From: Tenodera sinensis
Lineage: Eukaryota; Arthropoda; Insecta; Mantodea; Mantidae
DNA: 64,000 nucleotides
Assembly (NCBI GenBank): GCA_030765045.1
Contig: CM060972.1
Location: forward strand, 62,425,773-62,489,772
Direction: 5' to 3'
A model generated the notes under the pieces. The model saw nothing but the letters and a program-made list of their open reading frames with translations, was not told where the DNA came from and made no database searches. A program made the translations under genes and the position numbers. The number at the start of each line of letters is the position of its first letter. Within the stretch, counting starts at the first letter, position 1. Positions 45,628 to 59,700 of this stretch are shown piece by piece.

Positions 45628-46817
45628 TTATCTTAAAGAAAAAGTTGACAATTTCAATGCTTTTAAACTTGCTGCTAAGGAGTATCTATGCTCAAAATCA
45701 TTTTATTCTGTAAAAGATTATCCGAATGACAAATTATCCTGTTAATGCTATTGTAGCTTTGTAAGTAGTTTCTGTGACAAATCACTGTTAATTACATTTG
45801 ATGCTTGCTCAATAGCTACTTAAATCTATATGTATTGAACAACTGACAAAAGATTCCATTCATTGCCAATTATATAACTAAATAATGGGACGTGGCAGGA
45901 AAAGCCTAGTGAAAGTTTAAAGCAAAGTTCAATTTGTATTTGTAAATATATATCATGCTGTTATAACTACAGGGAAGATTTCATTTTGTTTCTCAATTAT
46001 CCATGTTTCATTTTTTATGCCTGTATATGTGTATTTATGCTATACTGTCAATTTCCATTGGCATGTTCAATATTTGCAGGCCTTCATGGCTACTTGTGAA
46101 CTCGCTGAAAACAATCCAATCTAGTCTAATCTATCAAGATGCTATGCCTTGCAAATCCAATACAACAGAAAGATGAGATGTACAGGCTGGAAAAGCCTAG
46201 AGAAAGTTTTAAACAGTCAAGTACTGTACATAATTTATATGTAGTCAAATTGTATTATACAATATAATCTTTCAGATGGTATACAAAGAATATAGGGTGT
46301 CATTTAAATATGCTTCCAATGATGCCACAACTTGCACAATAATGATATTAAGAATGGTTTGTTTCTGTGTAAAAGTGTCTTACTGTTTGATGTATGTGTG
46401 AATTCTTTTAACATTTTCATTTAACTGCAGCAGAAAATGCTCGGAACTTTGGAAACACCCTGAATTATTATATACAGGCTGTCCATGAATTTATACACAA
46501 ACTTTCCAAAATCCTATTCCATGGATAAATTGGAGTCAAAAGTATATAATGCATGCTCTAAGTATATTAGTTTGTAATGTACAACCTAAAAATCTTATGT
46601 ATCACATTCGCATGGCTTTCTCTAACCATTATCACTTATTTTTATATAGCCCCTACAAACTAATCTTATGAAAGCTTAGGTTTTTTTTTATCTATTTCAT
46701 TTAATCGGTATAAACGTTTGCAGAATTAATCTCATTACACATTTCATTGTAGGTACAAGGGAGATACAGGAAAGCAAATCGATGTCAGGTGTTTATAAAC
46801 TGGCCCAGTATATGCTA
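45628..46817. other. Intergenic stretch without recognised feature
   Basis: AT-rich. No gene or repeat recognised. Confidence 0.5.
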
Positions 46818-46828
46818 ACCTTAGAATT

Positions 46829-47072
46829 TTTTTTGTAGTGTTTAACGCCCGTTTTTACTACTATGGCACCGCAGGTGGTGACACTGATGATATATGAAAT
46901 GAAGATGGAGTACTGGTGAAATGAGATGGCGGGGGAAACCGGAGAACCCGGAGGAAACCCACCCCAGCACCGCTTCGTCCACCATGAATCCCAGATACAG
47001 TTGCCTGGGATCGAACCCGGGCCACTTTGGTATGAAGCGAATGATCTAACTACTCGGCTACGGTGCGGCCTG
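46829..47072 (-). mobile_element. tRNA-derived SINE family 2 (antisense)
   Basis: The tRNA-like head is at the right end (antisense of CCGTAGCCGAGTAGTTAGAT for the A-box, and GGGTTCGATCCC for the B-box at about 47009-47020). The conserved core (aaccggagaacccggaggaa) lies at 46938-46957 and a T-run at the left. A perfect 11-bp target duplication ACCTTAGAATT flanks it at 46818-46828 and 47073-47083. Confidence 0.9.
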
Positions 47073-47299
47073 ACCTTAGAATTCCATACTCTTTCCATGA
47101 CATTGCAAGAGACAAGTGAATAGCAACACCACCTTAAAAAGAAAAAAATGGTAAAAAATTTGAACCAATAATAACAAACATCTCAGAAATAGCTGATGCT
47201 ACAAAAACGCTTATTTAAAATAAATTGGTTGTTTTTGAAGAGCTCTATTTTTTAGAAATAATTTTTTGTCTATCTCTTATGGTTTATAAAATTATACTA

Positions 47300-48490
47300 A
47301 TTTCCTCTGAATGAAGAGGGTTTCAGAGTCTGTTCCCAGAAAATTCAAGATTTACATTTTATTTGTCATATAAATATATTGAACAAATGGTATTTTTATC
47401 AGAATCGTTAAGTCATTTTTGAGAAAGTCAAAACATTTTCTATATAAAGAGTATTTTGGGATGGAAGATGCTGAACCTAAATACCAAGTTTGGTAATTAT
47501 CGAGCATTTCATTTTAGAGTTATGCTGTTCACACATACACACATAGACCTTTTACTAAAAATGCCTTTTTTACTTTCTCTACTACATATAGTAAAGTAGA
47601 GGAAGTATTTGATGTAGAGATTTTATCGGATTTTACCTGAATCCAAAAAGAGAATTTTTAGAAAAAGGTCCATGAATATGTGTGTGTGGGTGTGAGTGTG
47701 TGTGGACAGCATAACTCAAAAACGAAGGCGGTTAAAAACCAAGGTTGGTATTTAAGCTTAATATCTTTCAGGGATGCAACACAAAGATTTTGAAGAAAAT
47801 TGCTTCACCCTAAACTATCCTTTACATGGAAAGTTTTTCAAAAATTTTGATTTTCTTGAATATGGCTAACGATTTTGATTAAAATGCATATTATGTTTGA
47901 GATATTTTTATAACAAATGAAATGTATATCTTGAATTTTCTGGCTATAGCCTATGTAGTCCAGTTTACTCTGGATGACTTTTGCATAACTGGTAAACCGT
48001 AAGAGGTAGACCAATTTTACTTTACAGAAAATGTAGATCTTGCTAAAATACGCAATTTATGTCTAAATAAAGTTTTTTGTAGAGTGAACCATTTCTGGGA
48101 TATTCCTCGTTATTTGTATTAGTTTTGGAGAACTTATACTTCTGTCAAATGGAACAATGTTATTCATTTTGTATATGTTAACTGTGCAAAGAGAATGGAA
48201 TTTGAAAGCTTTAAAAGATTTGACTCGCTCAAAGTGTACTGTATTCCCATTTTCTCCTTATATCTACAAGAAAATAAGCAATAAGATAATTTCTGCAAAT
48301 ATTTATCTCCACTAACACAAAGAAGATATAGGAATAAGAATTGGTAAGAATAATTAGTACAAGAGTAGAGAAACTCATGTGAATACAACACATCAGATTT
48401 TTTTTAATTCATGGAGTCTTAAAAATATATATTTCTGGTAAAATCTGACTTCAATCTTTTGGGTGGAGTGCAATACTTCCTCTTGCCAAC
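47300..48490. repeat. Dispersed repeat R745, rearranged as a fold-back
   Basis: 47330-47565 is in the same orientation as 62225-62520 (ccagaaaattcaagatttac, cttagtcattttt-type, gttatgctgttcaca). 47600-48395 is the opposite orientation (gacagcataactcaaaaacg, ttgcataactggtaaaccg). 48398-48490 is again like 63262-63345 (aaatctgac, ttttgggtggagtgcaatac). The arms have diverged from each other. No coding content recognised. Confidence 0.75.
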
Positions 48491-48499
48491 TGTGATGGT

Positions 48500-49940
48500 T
48501 CTTTTTACACAGTTCTTCCTTTAAATTGCCCCACGTTGACGCTCCATATATGATGGTTCTTTTTATGAGGACAACCCTTTGAGAGCTTATTGTCTAAAGG
48601 GTATCATGTAGTTTAAATGGTCAAGGATTTTTCAATGAATAATTTGACTTTTAATTTACCATATTATTTATTATTGATAATAGATTATCTGACAAAGAAG
48701 TCAAATTTAATTATAATTGAACCAATAAGCTTATTCGAAACTATTTTATTGTATATATACATATGCAGAGGTAGTATGCGATACGTCTAATTAAGCACAA
48801 TTTTGATACAGTTACTATTCATTATCTTCTACATAATATAATTCTCACAGTGGTAGGTAAAAGTACTTTATACTATATTTCTCTGACATATGAAGTGATG
48901 AGTAGGCCATATATTTCTTTGCTTTTAATATGTTATATTTTAGTATTCTGTTAGATTTAGGTTATAGTTTTAGGCATTTGCAAAGTAGTTAAACATGACA
49001 GCAACAAACCAATTAACATAGGTAACTTTTCTCAATGAATACAAAAAAAATATTTTAACAATCGTTATTAACTTTTACAACCAAGCATTATTCTTCTTAA
49101 TCACATTGTTCTATCCTTTTCTATTCTGCCTCATTACTATAGGAAGTAGCAGAGCCAACAAAAAGGCACAACAGCTTTGCAGTTTGCCTGCTGATAATAT
49201 CTATGCAGGTTGCATCAACTAAGGGTTAACTTGCCACTGTTCCTCCCCTTCCTGACTATTTCAATTGTCAACCGCAAGGCATGTGAGTTAAGTAGGCAGC
49301 CTGCATGTTTGTTATCAGCAGCAGGCTGGCAAGGGCATAGTGCTACACTGTGAAGTGATATTAAGCCTTTCCCTTGATTAACTTTTCATGGCTATAATTA
49401 GAGAGCTATTACTTTTAGAGCTTACATTCCTTAAACCTTTTGCCTCCAATTGGTTAACGGAATAAGATCCTGGAGATTTAGTGCACAAATTCATGGACTG
49501 TAGGTGCATTTGCATGCTCAATATGCTTTACTCCTCGGCTCCAAATAACAGGACACTCATTATCTCACTGAAAACTGGCAGAATCAAGCGTTAAACATGA
49601 TGACATTCTGCATATGCAATGGAAATCTATTTATTTTCAAATCTTTTTATTTCAAACAGCAGTTCATATATGAAATCTACATGGTAGAATCATCACTAAA
49701 TAATACCATACTCTTTCACACATTTATATTTGGACTTAAGATTCTGTTACTCCTTCTTGTTTCTTGGATCCAAAGGGGTTCATTCTTGAAATCCATGATT
49801 TCCTGAAAAAAAAAATGATATTGAAAATTTTAAATGTGGATAAATTTAATGACACAGTGCATCATCATCGGCTCAAAATTATACAGTGCTTTCATAGACC
49901 GGTCAGACCAGCACACCCTCCATCAGAGTTGCACATAAAT
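48500..49940. other. Intergenic stretch without recognised gene
   Basis: AT-rich, with moderately GC-rich patches at 49150-49340. Nothing assigned. Confidence 0.5.
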
Positions 49941-49944
49941 GACC

Positions 49945-50384
49945 AGCAAGTCTTGAGTATGGAACACTAACTACGGTACTAACTTTCATTAGGCTTATCT
50001 GCATCACAAGAGATGTTGAAATTGATAATTTTCAATGTGAACAGATTTTCTATATCGGTCACACAATCTTTCATTTTTTGTTAGTTGTGGAAAAAAATTA
50101 AAATGAAATTTACATGAAGTTGTGAATCAACTGTTGTGTCATAAAATGTTGGACAGATAATTCTACGTGCACTTGCTACACACTAAATGTCATCTTTTAC
50201 GGTGTGGTGAACAACTTCATTAATTATATGGAAATTTCATAAACAAGAATTGTTTTCAGAGATATAGGGAATGTGTTCATGTTGAAGGTCACCAATTTCA
50301 ACATCTGTTGTGGTGCAGGTAAGCCTGATGTAACTTAGTACAGTAGTTAGTATTCCGTACTCCTGACTTGCTCGTTGTTTACAT
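49945..50384. mobile_element. Fold-back of a DDE transposon 3' end
   Basis: Arms 49945-50062 and 50264-50384 are imperfect reverse complements of about 115 bp with a loop of about 200 bp. The right arm reads RECVHVEGHQFQHLLW on the + strand, which resembles the C-terminus of DUF4817/DDE-type transposases (GGHFQHLL pattern). The divergence between the arms shows that the structure is old. Confidence 0.65.
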
Positions 50385-50512
50385 GTAACTCTGGCAGAAG
50401 GCATGCACGCAGGTCCTCACTTGGTCCAATGCAGCCAGAGGGCAGTCCAGCTGATTAAGAATGCACTGTATAACGTTGATGAACATTGTGTCATATAAAT
50501 GTCATAAGTTGC

Positions 50513-50710
50513 TTACTTTTCTGAAATGCCATGTTCTTCAAGTATAGCATTTACTCCTTCAACACCTGCCTCCTGCAGTTTCTCCAACAACTGTGCTCGA
50601 TATAGGACTTTAAGTGGTACTGGCTTATTTTGTTGTTCTTCCAATTGCATCTGTTTCTTTATTGCTTCAAACATACTTAGTCCATACCATTCTATCTCTT
50701 CTTTGGTATA
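50513..50710 (-). CDS. mRpL28: mRpL28 exon 5 with stop
   Basis: Acceptor atcttacag; YTKEEIEWYGLSMFEAIKKQ to EEHGISEK and TAA at 50515-50513. Confidence 0.94.
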   Translation of the reverse strand, partial: YTKEEIEWYGLSMFEAIKKQMQLEEQQNKPVPLKVLYRAQLLEKLQEAGVEGVNAILEEHGISEK

Positions 50711-53700
50711 CTGTAAGATAGTGCAAGCAAACAAATTGTTTCATTGTTCTGTCTTTTAGGAGTAGAAACAAAAGATGAGACATTAAACACTCATGGCATA
50801 CATGAGTTGTGTTTATGCCAGTGAAAATGTCTAACAAGAAGAAAAGATGACACGTTAACATGAGAATGGAAATTAAATTGCATGTGTTAAAGAGACTGGA
50901 CAAATGGGAACATATTAATACATAATAAATTTTAGGATATGTTAATCTTTTCTGTTTCCTATTTTGTAGTATTCTGTTATGGGTTGTGAATAACAGACCT
51001 TTGTTCTGTAAAACTAGACATTTCAGTAACTGGACATCCTTTCAGTCCACGTTAGGTCAAGTTATCTGGATTTTACTGTACCAGCACCACAAGTCACCTT
51101 TAATGTATACAACAAATGAAATTGCCTTGAAGATTTGCTGGAATATACAAATTAGATTAGTTAAGTTCAATGCATAATTTTGGGAGTCTAATCTTTGGAG
51201 TTCTGACATGATAATCCAAAGACCCACAGTTTTAACCCCAGCCACATCAATGAATTTTTCAAATTTCATTTGACTTTCTAATGGTTGTGTCAAATGACCA
51301 ATGTAAAAGAACAGTTAAGAGATGTGAATCATAAGTAGAGGGACATTATTATTTATTTATGCCAACAAACTTACTGTTGGTGTATTTAAACACACAAGCA
51401 TTGTTTGAGAGGTAGAACTGGAACTTAAAAATTCAATGCCACAACTGGGATTTGAACCACAGACCTTCCACTTACCGGGCGGACGCTCTAACCACTGAGC
51501 TATTGTGACAAACTGCCAGAATGGCATTAAATTCTCAAACCAGTTCGTATTTCTCCTGGTAAACCACAAAGGCAGTCTCACATCAGAGACAAATTACCCC
51601 AATGGTGACTTACTATTGTAAGTACTTTATATCCCAGGATTAAATAACCTTCAGAATGGTAATTATTATTTATTTATGCCAACAAACTTACTGTTGGTGT
51701 TTTTAAACACACAAGCCGTGTGTGGGCAAAGTTTGAGAGGTAGAACTGGAACTTAAAAATTCAATGCCACAACTGGGATTTGAACCACAGACCTTCCGCT
51801 TACCGGGCGGACGCTCTAACCACTGAGCTATTGTGACAACTTTGCCCACACACGGCTTGTGTGTTTAAAAACACCAACAGTAAGTTTGTTGGCATAAATA
51901 AATAATAATTACCATTCTGAAGGTTATTTAATCCTGGGATATTAGTAAGTCACCATTGGGGTAATTTGTCTCTGATGTGAGACTGCCTTTGTGGCTTACC
52001 AGGAGAAATACGAACTGGTTTGAGAATTTAATGCCATTCTGGCAGTTTGTCACAATAGCTCAGTGGTTAGAGCATCCGCCCGGTAAGCGGAAGGTCTGTG
52101 GTTCAAATCCCAGTTGTGGCATTGAATTTTTAAGTTCCAGTTCTACCTCTCAAACTTTGCCCACACACGGCTTGCGTGTTTAAAAACACCAACAGTAAGT
52201 TTGTTGGCATAAATAAATAATAATTACACAAGCATTGTTTTACTTTGATCATGATATTTTAAAAATTTGAAATGTGCATACTTTTTAACACTTCTATCAA
52301 TGAGCATTACATTTTATAAAGTGAACAAGAATCTTATACTACTTTGATACAGGGATGCCAGTGTGGAAATGAAAGAAAATTTAATAATTCATATTCCCTA
52401 GAGTATGGCAATGTTACAAATATTTATCCACCTTTTCCTCCCATTGTACCATGGAACTGTGGTGGGTAGCCAGACATACTGATATTGCTAGAAATAAAAA
52501 AGCTGGTCCTGTCAAAGAAAGGAGGATGTTTCCCCTTTATAGGACCAGAAAACCTGTCTGTGGTATAAGAACTTTAGTTGCAAAAACACAGTTAAATTTA
52601 CTTCGAAATGAAATCCTAAAGAAGTGGCAAACAAATTCCACCAACAATTAATGAGCCTAGTGAAAAACTAAGTAACTCATTTATCAGGATCAATAAGCCT
52701 GAACTTACACAAGTTATGAATTTCATAACTAGACATAGAAAATTCAGAAAATATCTGAAAACTATGGGGTTAATTAATGAGAACCCATTTATCATCTGTG
52801 TTTACAAATGAAGGAAATGGCGATACATATATTACTAGAATGCTGAGCCACAGAACAGAAGAGGTACCAGATTGTTGGAACCTATATGCAACTACCAGAA
52901 GAGCAAAAAAGTTCTGAACTGGCTGTGTGGTGTTTTGCCTGATCACGTCAGTGCTCGTTGCTGTCAGCCGAATTAAAAAGGCATGGATAAAACCACAATT
53001 TTTTAAAACTACTTTTAGGCTTTACTTACCAACTTTATGAAAGGAGATGTTGAAACTAACCACCGTCGTCCATACATTTTTGGTACCTGTTTAGAAAACT
53101 ATCCATCACTCACTGTAGTTCATGTTGAGAAATGCCCGGCACTTTCCTGGCAGATATTTTGTTTGAATTCTTTCAGGGTGTGTGGGTTTGTCTTGTGCAT
53201 TTTATGTTTTAAATTACCCCAGAGATAGAAATCACAGGCGATTAGGTTGGAGTGCAGAGGGGACCACAGATCTCCACTAATAATTCTGCCTTGAAACATA
53301 CTTTCAATTGTTCTCGTTGAAAGATTGGCTGTATGAGGTGTTGTAGAGTCTTGTTGAAAAAAGGCAAAATTACACTCCCTGCCTGCTAATTCTCTAAAAA
53401 AGGGGCAAAATTGAATTCACATATGTATGGGCATCAACTGTTGACTCAAACAAAATTGGCCCTATAACTCAGAACCTAATATTATTCATGAAGTACCCCT
53501 TCATGATGAAAAAATTGGTGTATCATGTGCCATTAGTGGAGAAAGGCTTTTTTAAAGCTCCAATAAGCGATTTCTATCTCATAAAGTGTACAAGACAAAT
53601 CCAACACACCCTGGAAAAATTAAAACAAAATATCCGCCGAGAAATTGCCAGCATTTCTCAATGTGAACTACGGTGAATGATGGATAGATTCCTAAACAGG

Positions 53701-56700
53701 TGCCAAAAATGTATGGACAACAACGGTGGCCAGTTTCAACATATTCTTTCATAAAGTTGGTAAGTAAAGCCTTTAAAAGTACTTTTAAAAAGTTGTATGG
53801 CTTCATCCGGCACTTCCTATGTTAGCAGCAGATGGCAATGAGTGCCAGGAGGCAAAACCCCATGCAGACCGTTAAGAGCTTTTTTGCTCTCCCTGTAGGA
53901 ACACGTAAAAAAATTTTGTTGTTTAACGAAGCTGTCAATTGCCAGCATCACATCAGCGTCGCCAGTGTGCCGGAATTTTGTCCCGCAGGAGTTCTTTTAC
54001 ATGCCAATAAATCTACTGACATGGAGCTGTCGTTTTTAAGCACACTTAAAAACCATCGGTCTGGGCCAGATTTGAACCCACGACCTTGGGATCAGTAAGC
54101 CAGCATCTAACCAACTGAGCCACCCAGACAGACGTAGGAACACGTGATAATCTAGCAAGACAGATACTACACTTTACAAAAATGTAGATATAAATTCTAA
54201 GATTAGGAAATAGAAAGAGCAAAAAAGTCTTTTTAGGCTGAGGTACATAAGGGAAAACCTGATTCCAATGCTAATCATAAACATTCATATGTTTAAGAGG
54301 TAGAACTGGCTAGTGTTCAAAAACACCAACAGTAAGTTTGTTGGCATAAATAACTAATAATTCATATGTTATTTATTTTATTTTCAGAACTGTGGCAAAA
54401 TTAGTGGTATCAGACAAAATGATTAACAAATATACATATGAATCGCTTTTGGCCTTATTAGGACATTTTTGAACATTTGAAATACATCTACAATGTACAT
54501 TCATCCAGAGCTTGCTTGGACTGGGTGGTGACTTCATCATGACAATGCATGGTCTCACATCGCAAATCAAGTCGGGCAGTTTCTAGCTCAATTCAACATT
54601 ACCTGTGTACCGCAGCCACCTTATAGTCCCGATCTTGCACCCTGTGATTTATTTTTTATTCCCATCATTAAAGGCAAAGCTTAGGGACATTCGTTTTGAG
54701 AACTCTGAAGCAGTGCTCAAGAAAAGTGAGGTGATTCTCAATCACCTGACAAAGAATGATCTGCAGCATGTGTTCAAGGACTGGCAGAGACACTATAAAA
54801 ACTATTGAAGTAAGAGGGGACTACTTTGAAAAAGATCACGTAAACATTGAAATGGAGTAATAAACATCTATGAAAAAAATCAGTCTGTCTTTGTTCACCA
54901 GTCCTTGTAAATGATCTCCCAAACAACACAAAGGTCAAAATAATCATGTATGCATATGTCAATGCTTTCTTCCAGTGCTATTTATAGCTGGTGAGACATA
55001 CAGCGTCAGCACCATGTGACACACTACTAAATCTTTTTTAAACTCAACAGGTAGCATTTTACAGTACAATATACATTACTATAATTTATTGTACAATTTA
55101 TGCAGGAACCATACAGTGAATCAAACTAAAAGGAGAATATTTGGCGTACTTATAGTTACATTCTTGCTATCATAGCTAAATTTATTATCTAGGGTGAATA
55201 TTAAATTTAAAAAAAAAATCTAGAAACCTAATCTGGATAACCTGGAGATCCAGATAAGCAGGGTTTTACTGTACTGTGCTTTTTACCTCCTTTAATGTAA
55301 ACTTACTTTAAAAAATAACCCCTCAGGGGTCCCCATCTAGGGGATATGTGGATGGCGACCACAAGGTACCCAAGCTGAGCAACATTACTTCCACTTACTG
55401 GTGTTTTGTTCCTCACTGTAGCCTTTCCACCTGACCTTATGACCTTACCTTGGTCATCTCCTATTCTCTTCTGACCCCAATGCTATTAGGGTTCCCGAGG
55501 GCGAGGGAATCTTTATTTTTCCAACCTTTCCATTTTTCTAATTTCTCTATATAACCTCTTAACCCCTAACATGCTGACCTATCATGGCATGTAATACGTC
55601 CTGTGATTGGTGATCAGAGGATATGGTCGGTGAATTTATTTTGATAATTCTCCCGGTCAGGTCGGTGAGACCCGTAAACCAACGACAGGTGTGGTCCTCC
55701 AGACATTCTGGGGGTTGTGAGAGAGCGATGTAACCGCTAAAACATAAAAATATGGTGCTCTCTAAAAAGCGGTTACTGTTGTTTGTTCTCTTCAATATCT
55801 TAATATTGGAGAACAAGAGGATTAATGACTTCATTGTCAGAAATCCAGCATCAGCTAACAACAACATATAATCATTCACACATCTAGAGAAGTCCAAGGA
55901 GCATTAGATCTATTACACAATAGAATTCATGCTAATTACCATATTATTTAAGAGGTAGAACTGGAACTTAAAAATTCAATGCCACAACTGGGATTTGAAC
56001 CACAGACCTTCCGCTTACCGGGCGGCTGCTCTACCACTGAGCTATTGTGACAAACTGCCAGAATGGCATTAAATTCTCAAATCAGTATTATTTGTTGAAT
56101 ATAGACTATATGCAACAGTAATTAGTTTGGAAAATGTAAAGGACATAAAAACAAGCAAATCATAGCACAAAAGCTACATATTTCATAATATCTTTCTGAA
56201 TTTATGTCTACAGTGTGTATGTATAACCAAACTGTTGCTAAAAATTAAGCTTTATTGCCATGGCAGCCTTGTACTCATGGAAGCATAAAATAAACAATAT
56301 AAAAAATAAATAATGTTTAAAAAGTTACAATGACAGGAAAAGTCAAAATCTCAAATTACCATGAATATTGTTGATAATGTAAACACTTAATGTAAAACGC
56401 AAATGAAGTGAATCAAATAATTTAATTTTGTGCCTCACTGTATGTCCAATCCATATTTTTTTTTTCCAATAAAATGAACCTGTTTACCTGATCCAAATAT
56501 TTTTTGTATGTGTTGTATACTTCTTCTTTTTTCTGAGGTTGGTCTGGATAGAGATCTTTATCATACAAAGCCATTAACATCTTGCGTTTCAATTTCAATG
56601 CAAGCATACCTTGTAAATCACATGCTGGTGTCTAGAAGAAGAAAAGGAAAGCCACACTTCATTATTTTTAATATAAAGTTGTTACGAGAAAAAGAAAAAC

Positions 56701-59700
56701 ATACTCCTGACAAGCTAAGTCTTTTAAGTTGATGAATGACTAAATACTGGTTAACTATAGGGCAATTAAATTTTTGCAGAAAAGTAATGATGCCACAATC
56801 GCTCTTACAATACAGTTTTGCTCATCTGAGGTAAAGAGGGCATGACAGTACCCTGGATTTGAGGTAACATGGACTATACATAATGCCATAACAAAAATCA
56901 ACATAGATATGTAACTAGTATATAATCTGATTGGGAAATGGGTGTAACGTGTGAGCTTTTGCTATTTGTCTATTTAACATTTATTTCTTCACTGTGATAT
57001 GTGATTTGTGTGGTTAAAAAAGATACTAAACCTAAAAGAGAGGGAGAAAGAGAGAAAGTATGCACAAAGAATGGGCATAAGCTTTTACTGAATAAAATAG
57101 AAGATTAAAGCCTTTTAAAATGTTCAATTTGAAAAAAAATGATTACTGAAATAAATGATATATCTTTTTTAACACTCAAACTGTTCTTTATGCTTAAAGC
57201 ATTTTCCTTTCTCTGGAACTTTGCTCTGCATTTAAGTATATATTTAACTTATATTTTGTTAATGGCCTACATTTTGCATTATAGTATAAGAAAATGGAGG
57301 TGTTATACATTTTTGAAACACAATTTTAATATCTTTTTATAAGTTAGTAACAGTGATGTGAATTTAAACTATAATGAAAACAATTAATAATGGATTCAAC
57401 AAACAAATCATTGATAAGAAATTAGTACAATCCAAAAAACAGAAACACTTGAAAGAGATCACTAAACTCTCTCAACAAAAAAGCAATATGATTTTCAAAA
57501 AATTCAGTTACCATCCAAGTAAGCACTACAAATTCCACATCTTCAAAAAATACACATTATCTTGGCCCCAAAAAATAATTTCAGCATAGAGAAATTACTG
57601 TACAACAAGTCAAAGAACCAGATACCACAGAACAAAAAAAGCAGGAATCTATCAAATCAGGTGCCCAGATTGTGACCATTTACATAGGGAAAACCAAGAG
57701 GAATTTAGAAACTAGGCTGAAAGAACACATGAGATGCATCAAATACAAACAAATGGATAAATCTGCAGTTGCACACCATTTTTGGACATCCAACCACAAC
57801 ATTACGCCAAACATAAAACTTTTAAAAGCTACAAAACATGCTGCAGAGTTGGATGCTTGGGAAAAAATTCATATAATAAAAAACAAGTCCTGCACAATGA
57901 ACTTTGATTTGCCTCCACAAAACCCTTTATGGAAGTTTATCGGCTCACTGCTAGATGTCATCTCAACCAACCATACATTAAACAATATCAACAAGAACCA
58001 GTTTCGAAATACCAGCATTGAATGAAGTGTTAAAGCTCTGCACCCCTAACACCAGATGGCAGCAGAATAGAGATAGCAGAGAAAAGGAACAAGAGGATAA
58101 CGTCAGTCACCCAACGGCTGATGATGGGATCGAATGGTCCTGAAAACGTTTCTGCTTTAAAAAAGCAGTTTAGTAGTGAAGGTGAGAGTAAATAAGTGAC
58201 TCAAAATAACCTCAAACAAGAACCAGTTGTTTAATTCTGATGACGGGAGCAAGTTGGGCTCTTGAAACCAGTCAAGATTAATTATATGTAAGTGACGTTT
58301 TGTGTTTCAATCTGACTCAGTTTTCATTACAATTTTAATAGTTCAAAAGAAACAAGGAAATGAAGAAAAGTGGGATAGCTAAGCAAACAAGAAGGTAATG
58401 CAAGAATAGTTAGAATTCTGTTAATTGGTTATCCAGTAGCATGAAGGTCCCATGTGGTTTACTGAATACTGTCTACTACAGAGGGAGAGGGTGTGGCCAA
58501 CATAACAAGGATGAACGCACTGAAAATACCAACACTGCATCAAAAGAAGAATAAAAAATGATAATTTTAAAAAATTGTAGCCGTGGGTCCAAATAAACTA
58601 ATGTCACCTCACAATTATGAAATAATAATAATAAGAAGAAATAACGTTCATTTCAAAACATGTACCCTAAATACAAAAAGTCCTTGGAAATTCATGTTTC
58701 CTGTAGTTGGCAACATTCACATGCTTCTGGGAATTTCATGGTTCCAGCATTGGCAACATCTACGTCATCAATGCATAACAGAGCTAGGCCATGAAACACA
58801 GGAGCCGAGGCCGCTATAATACAGGATAAGCTATTTTAATAGTTCAAAAGAAACAAGGAAATGAAGAAAAATGGGCTAGCCTAGCAAATAAGAGGGTAAT
58901 GCAGGAATAGCTACAGTTCTGCTAATATCTTTATACAAAATATATTATTACCTGCAAAATGTAATGGTCCAATCCATAGTGCTTGTGAATTAATTTCATA
59001 GCTCTCTGTGTAACAAGGGTTGACCAATATTTGTTGAGAATCTCACTGTAGATTACTGTGCGATGCAAGACAGGAAACCAAAAGTGTGGCACCCTTCGCT
59101 TAAAGCGATCACGCTTTTGAAAACCTTTTATTACTCCTTCACCTCCCCATAAACCCTCATCTGACTGCTTGGGAAATTGGACTGGAATAGGGATATTCTG
59201 CACTGGTTTCCTGTAAACATATGACTCAATAATTAGAATGTTTAAGCATAAAGTAACTATATATAAGAACTTAATTTTTTTCGATAGTGGTGCTTATAAT
59301 ATCCACTAGTTACATGCACAGCTCAAAATACTATTGCATTTTCAAAATATCCTATGTTGTACATAATACAACCACACCTATACTTATTTATTTCTGCTAT
59401 GTATCTTGATTGCTATTTAAAATGGGGAGGTAGAAACAATTTAAAACAAGTTAAATTGATCAGTGATGTGGTTCAGTTCTCACACTTCTCCTGTTTCTGG
59501 ATTCCGTTTCCATTTCCCTGGTTCAGAAATATAATGAACTGGTTCAGGCGTCTGTTCTTTCCATTCTTTCCAGAACCTTTTGTATGCTTCAGGCAATCGA
59601 GCTGCAACTCCATTATCAAATGCTCCAGGTCTTTGGAAATGGTATAATGGATGTAAGCCCTGAATTAAATAAACATTTAAATTATTGTATTGACATTGTA

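Noticed and set aside
52049..52120. Functional tRNA gene
   Set aside because: Cloverleaf mostly intact, but the T-stem is mispaired, base 33 is not U, and it is embedded in many SINE copies.
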